DNA from: Polaromonas sp.
Lineage (GTDB): Bacteria > Pseudomonadota > Gammaproteobacteria > Burkholderiales > Burkholderiaceae_C
Direction of reading: 5' to 3'
Length of the DNA stretch: 12,702 nucleotides
NCBI GenBank assembly: GCA_026786065.1
Contig: JAJAYS010000220.1
Coordinates: 1 to 12,702 of the forward strand
Under the pieces are notes generated by a model, which saw only the letters and a program-made list of their open reading frames with translations, searched no databases and was not told where the DNA came from. Position 1 is the first letter of the stretch, and each line of letters starts with the position of its first letter. This document shows positions 7,274-12,702 of the stretch, one piece after another. The translations under genes were made by a program, and so were the position numbers.

Positions 7274-7494
7274 TCAAAATTCCGGTCCGCCTCTTTGGGC
7301 GGCTCTGTGTCGCCCAGGTCGTAGCCCTTCAAAATGCCGTAATAGGCACTTATGGGCAACTCCGGCGTGATGACCAATTCCGTTCCGCGCACCTCGAAAT
7401 GGATGTGAGAGCCCGCCTGAATCCCCAGCTTCGCCCACATGGCAGCGGGTAATGTGACTTGTCCTGTGCTTGAAACTACAGCATCTGCTTGCAT
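7243..7494 (-). CDS. AbrB/MazE-fold antitoxin
   Basis: The 83-residue product has a SpoVT/AbrB swapped-hairpin DNA-binding domain at its N-terminus: VVSSTGQVTLPAAMWAKLGI, then QAGSHIHFEVRGTELVITP (about 7-44). The C-terminal tail (about 45-83, rich in Glu, Asp, Trp) should bind and block the toxin encoded next. Such antitoxins normally repress their own operon. The ATG at 7494 is chosen because AAGGAG stands six to seven bases upstream; an in-frame start further up at 7545 would add 17 residues unlike the family. It overlaps the toxin gene by 31 bp, the antitoxin-first order usual for these pairs. Confidence 0.85.
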   Translation of the reverse strand: MQADAVVSSTGQVTLPAAMWAKLGIQAGSHIHFEVRGTELVITPELPISAYYGILKGYDLGDTEPPKEADRNFEWTLWTRRAG

Positions 7495-7516
7495 CGGGGT
7501 CTCCTTTACTTTTTTA

Positions 7517-7545
7517 AGTGTGAGACACCGAACAAGGTAAAGCAA
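7517..7545 (-). promoter_or_regulatory. Candidate promoter of the toxin-antitoxin pair
   Basis: Read on the - strand, TTGCTT (+ positions 7540-7545), 17 bases, then CACACT (+ positions 7517-7522). The start point would be near 7510, shortly before the AAGGAG site and the antitoxin ATG. Match to consensus is modest. An inverted pair CTACA (7548-7552) / TGTAG (7563-7567) sits just upstream and could be part of an operator for the AbrB-fold protein; this is speculation. Confidence 0.3.
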
Positions 7546-7596
7546 ATCTACAGGCTCGTGTTTGTAGGCGGTCCGAATGGCTCAAATATTTAACGC

Positions 7597-7631
7597 TCGC
7601 TATTAAAAAAATAGCTGCTTAGGCCCGTACG
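7597..7631 (+). repeat. Dispersed AGCTGCTT repeat, copy 2
   Basis: TCGCTATTAAAAAAATAGC is followed by TGCTTAGGCCCGTA. The order of blocks matches the copy at 1228-1276, with one inserted T, a slightly different A-run and ACG changed to AGG. The hairpin partner present in copy 1 (GGGC, GCAGC) is missing here, so this copy is shorter or decayed at its right end. It lies between recQ and the toxin-antitoxin pair, possibly near the boundary of the inserted pair. Confidence 0.55.
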
Positions 7632-7692
7632 TAATGGATAAAACTCACATTTAATGGATGAAAGCGCTGAACAAAAAGATTCATCAGCGCTT
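7632..7692. repeat. Direct repeat and 9-bp hairpin downstream of recQ
   Basis: TAATGGATAAAA (7632-7643) and TAATGGATGAAA (7652-7663) are near-identical and exactly 20 bp apart. They run into a perfect 9-bp inverted repeat, AAGCGCTGA (7662-7670) and TCAGCGCTT (7684-7692), with a 13-base loop. The hairpin lies 32 bp past the recQ stop and may end or protect the recQ message, though no proper T-tract follows on the - strand. Confidence 0.5.
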
Positions 7693-7723
7693 GCCAACTG
7701 CAGACGAAGCGCTGCGCTGCAAT

Positions 7724-9715
7724 TCAAGCCACGCTGGTGCAAACGCGCAGCACCTCGGCGCCGTAGGCTTCGAGCTTTTTTGCACCTATGCCACTGATGC
7801 CTTCTAGCTCGGCCAGGCTGTGCGGCGCGCGCTCGGCAATCGCCCGCAGCGTTGCGTCATGAAAGATCACGAAGGCCGGCAGGTTGTGTTCTCTGGCCAC
7901 CTCGCCGCGCCAAGCCTTCAGCGCGTTCAGCCGTTCGATGGCGCCGGCGTTCAGCGCGGCTTCGGCCAGGCCCTTGGCCGAGGTTTTGGTACCGCGCTTT
8001 TTGCGCTCGGGCTTGCCGGCCGGCGTCATTTCACGCAGCAACACATTTGCCTCGCCCTTGAGTACCGCACGGGAGCCCGGCAGCAGGCGCAGCACGCCAA
8101 ACGATTCGGCGTCGGCAAACACCTGGTTTTGCGCGATCAGCTGGCGCAGCACGCCGCGCCACTGAGTCTCGGCCAGGTCCGCACCGATGCCGAAGGTGGA
8201 CAGCTGGTCGTGGCCGTACTGCACGACTTTTTCAGTCGCCTTGCCGCGCAAAATATCCATCAAATGCCCGGCACCGAATGCGATGCCGCTCGCTTGCCGC
8301 ACCCGGTAGATGCAGCTGAGCATCATGCGCGCTGGCTCGGTGGCGTCCCACACGGCGGGCGGGTTCAGGCAGTTGTCGCAGTTTCCGCAAAAGTGGCCGG
8401 CTGACGCAGTGCCCGTCGGCCCGTCCCCGGTTCGGCTTGAGGTATCGAAGGCTCCCGTCGGCGCCTTCGCCGCGCCGGAAGTCAGCGTCCCCAGCTCTTC
8501 GCCGAAATACGTCAGCAAACTCGCCCGGCGGCACTGCGTGCTTTCAGCCAGACTGAGCAGCGCGTCGAGCTTGCCGCGCATCACCTTCTTGAACTCCTCG
8601 CTGGCCGCCTCGCTGGTGTCGATCATGCGGCGCTGGTTCACCACGTCCTGCAGGCCATAGGCCATCCAGGCGTCGGCCGGCAGGCCATCCCGGCCGGCCC
8701 GGCCCGTCTCCTGGTAATAGCCTTCGATGTTCTTGGGCATGTCCAGGTGCGCGACGAAACGCACGTCCGGCTTGTCTATGCCCATGCCGAAAGCGATGGT
8801 CGCGACCATCACAATGGCGTCTTCGCGCAGAAAGCGGTCCTGGCGCTGCTGGCGCAGTGAAGCGTCCAGTCCGGCGTGGTAGGCCAGCGCCTGGATGCCC
8901 GCGCCGGCCAGCATGGCGGCGACCTCCTCGCAGCGTTTGCGTGACTGGCAATAGACGATGCCGGCTTCGGCGTCGTGCTCGCTTTCGATGAATCGCAGCA
9001 ACTGGCGCGCCCCTTCGGTCTTCTCGACGATGGTGTAGCGGATGTTCGGCCGGTCAAAGCTGCTGACGAAATGGCGCGCGCTTTCGAGGCTCAGGCGCTC
9101 GATCATGTCGTCCCGCGTCAGCGCATCGGCGGTCGCGGTCAGCGCCATGCGCGGCACGTCCGGAAAGCTCTCGTGCAGCAGGCTCAAGCTGCGGTATTCC
9201 GGCCGGAAGTCGTGGCCCCACTGGCTGACGCAATGCGCCTCGTCGATGGCAAACAGGCTGAGCAGGCCGCGCTCGTGCAGCGACGCCAGCAGGCCTTTCA
9301 TGCGCGGCGTGTTGATGCGCTCGGGCGCCGCGTAGAGCAGCGTCAGCTGGTTTTTGAGCAGCTGCTTTTCGAGTGCGCTGCTTTCGTCGAAGCTCTGGGT
9401 CGAGTTGAGAAATGCCGCCGCCACACCAGCTTCGTGCAGCGCCCCAACCTGGTCGTGCATCAGCGCGATCAGCGGCGAGATCACGATGGTCACGCCGTGC
9501 CCGGCACGTTGCCGCACGATGGCCGGAATCTGATAGCACAGCGACTTGCCGCCGCCGGTCGGCATCAGCACCAGCGCATCCCCGCCGGCAATGACATGCT
9601 CGACGATGGCCTGCTGCGGGCCGCGAAAGGCGGAGTAACCGAAGGTGTGGCTGAGCACCTCAAGCGGCGTGGTGGTGCCGTTGTGGGCGGCTTCAGACAG
9701 GGGCAGGGCAGACAC
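7724..9715 (-). CDS. recQ: ATP-dependent DNA helicase RecQ
   Basis: A 3'-5' DNA helicase acting in recombination and stalled-fork repair. Of 663 residues, the helicase core spans about 15-365: the aromatic-rich lead FGYSAFRGPQQ (25-35), Walker A TGGGKS (53-58), DEAH (158-161) followed by the RecQ aromatic loop HCVSQWGHDFRPEY, motif III TATA (193-196) and motif VI QETGRAGRDG (335-344). The zinc-binding part has Cys395, Cys443, Cys446 and Cys449, followed by a winged-helix RQC domain (about 455-560) and one HRDC domain (about 595-663). Spacing between the first and second zinc cysteines is 48 residues, much more than in E. coli RecQ (about 17), owing to a Gly/Ser/Thr/Ala-rich insert at about 409-441. 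The start is GTG, with no Shine-Dalgarno but TAAAAT six bases ahead, suggesting leaderless translation. It is divergent from metH. Confidence 0.96.
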   Translation of the reverse strand: MSALPLSEAAHNGTTTPLEVLSHTFGYSAFRGPQQAIVEHVIAGGDALVLMPTGGGKSLCYQIPAIVRQRAGHGVTIVISPLIALMHDQVGALHEAGVAAAFLNSTQSFDESSALEKQLLKNQLTLLYAAPERINTPRMKGLLASLHERGLLSLFAIDEAHCVSQWGHDFRPEYRSLSLLHESFPDVPRMALTATADALTRDDMIERLSLESARHFVSSFDRPNIRYTIVEKTEGARQLLRFIESEHDAEAGIVYCQSRKRCEEVAAMLAGAGIQALAYHAGLDASLRQQRQDRFLREDAIVMVATIAFGMGIDKPDVRFVAHLDMPKNIEGYYQETGRAGRDGLPADAWMAYGLQDVVNQRRMIDTSEAASEEFKKVMRGKLDALLSLAESTQCRRASLLTYFGEELGTLTSGAAKAPTGAFDTSSRTGDGPTGTASAGHFCGNCDNCLNPPAVWDATEPARMMLSCIYRVRQASGIAFGAGHLMDILRGKATEKVVQYGHDQLSTFGIGADLAETQWRGVLRQLIAQNQVFADAESFGVLRLLPGSRAVLKGEANVLLREMTPAGKPERKKRGTKTSAKGLAEAALNAGAIERLNALKAWRGEVAREHNLPAFVIFHDATLRAIAERAPHSLAELEGISGIGAKKLEAYGAEVLRVCTSVA

Positions 9716-9721
9716 CGGCGG

Positions 9722-9727
9722 ATTTTA
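9722..9727 (-). promoter_or_regulatory. -10 box of recQ, leaderless type
   Basis: TAAAAT on the - strand ends exactly six bases before the recQ GTG, so transcription should begin at or very near the start codon. No clear -35 is seen. No ribosome binding site lies in between, which supports a leaderless message. This mirrors the arrangement at metH on the other strand. Confidence 0.45.
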
Positions 9728-9741
9728 AGTCGCCCCAGCCT

Positions 9742-9772
9742 TTGACTGCCGGCGGGGCCACTTCCCTAAAAT
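9742..9772 (+). promoter_or_regulatory. Promoter of the metH N-terminal gene, leaderless type
   Basis: TTGACT (9742-9747), a 19-base spacer, then TAAAAT (9767-9772). The -10 ends six bases before the ATG at 9779, so the transcript would start on or beside the start codon. No Shine-Dalgarno is present. The spacer is longer than the ideal 17. No riboswitch fits in the 63-bp gap shared with recQ. Confidence 0.5.
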
Positions 9773-9778
9773 GACGTT

Positions 9779-10864
<1,086 letters not shown>

Positions 10865-10883
10865 CTGGGCTGCCTGTGGCCCT

Positions 10884-11522
10884 TCAGGCGCGGGTTTTGG
10901 CGGGCTTGTCGTCTTTGTTGGGCGTCGGAATCAGGTGGTCGATCTCCTGCTGCATCACCTGCACCAAGTCGCTGTACAGCCGCACTTTGTCGGTCACTTC
11001 GCGCAGCCGCTCGGCAATGCGTATGGAAATCGCCAGCAGCAGCTTGGCGGCGGTGCGCGGGTCGTGTTCGGTCAGCTTTTCGAGCGCCTTGCGCGACAGC
11101 GCTGCACAACGCAGGTCGGTGCTGGCGACGCACGATGTCAGCCTGGCGCTGCCGTCGAGCAGGCTCATCTCGCCGATCAGGCTTCCTGGCCCCAAGACGG
11201 TGACGATGCGCCGGTCCTTGCGGCTGACGGCGAGGCTTTCGATCGTGACGTCACCGTCGAGCAGCAGCAGCATGTAGCCGGTATCGGCGGTGTCGCCCTC
11301 GGCGATGAAGGTCGTGCCAGCCTGGATGCGGCACGGCTCCATGAAGCTGACGACGACCGTCGCCTCGGCCAGCGAAAGCTGCATCAGCGCGGTCGGCGCG
11401 ATCAGCAGCCTGGCGGCAAGCTCGGCCGTGCTGGAGCCCTTGATAGCGCGCATGCGCGCTTCGCTGGCCTGCTTTTCGGAGGGCGGCGACGGGTCGGATT
11501 TACGGCGAAAGCTTTCAAACAT
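10884..11522 (-). CDS. Cyclic-nucleotide-binding-domain protein without HTH
   Basis: A 212-residue soluble protein of the Crp/Fnr-type sensor fold. The cNMP-binding beta-roll covers about 45-150, with IAEGDTADTGYMLLLLDGDV leading to a phosphate-binding cassette GEMSLLDGSARLTS (117-130) containing Arg127. In cAMP-binding relatives the Arg is followed by Ser or Thr; here Leu128 intervenes, so ligand binding is uncertain. After it comes a long helix (about 155-195, AERLREVTDKVRLYSDLVQV), probably for dimerisation, and a charged tail. No helix-turn-helix is seen, so it is unlikely to be a DNA-binding Crp; it may act by protein contact. GGAAG stands four to five bases before the ATG at 11522. It lies on the opposite strand between the two metH genes and converges on the first with a 19-bp gap. 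Its target is unknown. Confidence 0.82.
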   Translation of the reverse strand: MFESFRRKSDPSPPSEKQASEARMRAIKGSSTAELAARLLIAPTALMQLSLAEATVVVSFMEPCRIQAGTTFIAEGDTADTGYMLLLLDGDVTIESLAVSRKDRRIVTVLGPGSLIGEMSLLDGSARLTSCVASTDLRCAALSRKALEKLTEHDPRTAAKLLLAISIRIAERLREVTDKVRLYSDLVQVMQQEIDHLIPTPNKDDKPAKTRA

Positions 11523-11651
11523 GGGACTTCCGGTATCGGGTGAAGGGCGGCGCGCACACAGGCTGTTACCAAGTTTAGTGGCAAGCGGGGCGGCGTCCAG
11601 AGGAAAAAATCCGCGCCGGCTTGGGGTTTTCGGCTATTTCCCGCAGTCCCT
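11523..11651. other. Divergent promoter region between cNMP gene and metH
   Basis: No gene is seen. The left part carries the GGAAG ribosome binding site of the leftward cNMP-domain gene. No promoter for that gene is convincing, although TTGCCA on the - strand near 11578-11583 could be a -35. The right part leads into the -10 box of the riboswitch-controlled metH transcript. Confidence 0.4.
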
Positions 11652-11657
11652 TAAAAT
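11652..11657 (+). promoter_or_regulatory. -10 box of the riboswitch-metH transcript
   Basis: TAAAAT at 11652-11657, preceded by T, would start transcription near 11663-11666, immediately before the riboswitch aptamer. That placement supports both calls. The -35 is poor: TTTTCG (11627-11632) and TTCGGC (11629-11634) are the only options, which might mean an activator is needed. Confidence 0.5.
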
Positions 11658-11666
11658 GCTGATGTC

Positions 11667-11760
11667 TCAAGGAGCGTTGCAGCGGAACCCGGTTCCGCCA
11701 GGCTTGGGCGACAGTGGCCCACCCGGTGTGCGGCGCTGCCTGTAACGACGCTCGCCTTGA
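11667..11760 (+). promoter_or_regulatory. S-adenosylhomocysteine (SAH) riboswitch
   Basis: The sequence carries the conserved blocks of the SAH aptamer: AAGGAGCGTTGCAGC (from 11669), CCAGGCTTGG (from 11698) and AACGACGCTCGCC (from 11744). The closing stem is visible as TCAAGG (11667-11672) with CCTTGA (11755-11760), extended by AGCGT (11673-11677) with ACGCT (11748-11752). An internal hairpin forms from GCGGAA (11682-11687) and TTCCGC (11693-11698). In proteobacteria this class turns on ahcY, metH and related genes when SAH accumulates. It lies 15 bases ahead of the metH start. How it exposes the start is unclear; GGGTG (11766-11770) near the ATG could pair with CACCC (11720-11724) when SAH is absent, which is my inference. 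Confidence 0.88.
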
Positions 11761-11775
11761 ACCCAGGGTGAGTCC

Positions 11776-12702
<927 letters not shown>

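Noticed and set aside
8975..9745. Open frame of 256 codons antisense to the recQ 5' half
   Set aside because: It has no ribosome binding site or domain and exists only because of the recQ codon pattern.
11290..11745. 151-codon + strand frame over the cNMP gene start and the riboswitch
   Set aside because: It would translate through the riboswitch aptamer and is antisense to the cNMP-domain gene; no family is recognised.

Overview
The window looks like chromosomal DNA of a high-GC betaproteobacterium, probably a member of the Comamonadaceae (Rhodoferax/Polaromonas/Acidovorax relatives). This is inferred from gene content (split metH, an S-adenosylhomocysteine riboswitch ahead of metH, GC-rich third positions) and from a short dispersed repeat with the core AGCTGCTT that occurs twice. 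No database search was possible, so the genus is not assigned.

Layout, left to right. Positions 1-480 hold no gene I can support. They contain a strong 9-bp palindrome and a ~165-bp MITE-like element with imperfect inverted ends, just ahead of a molybdate transporter pair. modB (481-1149) and modC (1296-2531) run on the + strand, separated by a copy of the dispersed repeat and closed by a bidirectional rho-independent terminator. On the - strand follow an unrecognised 55-residue single-span membrane protein with its own promoter (2629-2796) and a catabolic/biosynthetic threonine ammonia-lyase with a C-terminal ACT domain (2905-4107). After a ~370-bp gap comes a 793-residue protein with two AAA+ modules and an N-terminal region of unknown function (4476-6857, +). 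It converges, across five degenerate 9-bp tandem repeats, on a VapC-like toxin / AbrB-fold antitoxin pair (6899-7494, -). A 229-bp spacer with another copy of the dispersed repeat leads to recQ (7724-9715, -).

The right end is a methionine-cycle locus. A stand-alone homocysteine S-methyltransferase module (N-terminal part of MetH; 9779-10864, +) is divergent from recQ across only 63 bp. It converges on a cyclic-nucleotide-binding-domain protein without a DNA-binding domain (10884-11522, -). Beyond this a SAH riboswitch (11667-11760) precedes the second MetH part (pterin-binding module onward; 11776 to the window end, incomplete).

How the parts work together: ModB/ModC form the membrane and ATPase parts of a molybdate importer whose binding protein ModA is not in the window. 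The two MetH polypeptides should together make cobalamin-dependent methionine synthase, yet only the downstream one has the riboswitch. The AAA+ protein, the 55-residue membrane protein and the cNMP-domain protein are the least explained genes. I found no CRISPR array, tRNA, rRNA or complete insertion sequence, and no clear undescribed multi-gene system. The best candidates for new biology are the tandem AAA+ protein, the unequal control of the two MetH halves, and the symmetrical leaderless-type promoters of recQ and metH.
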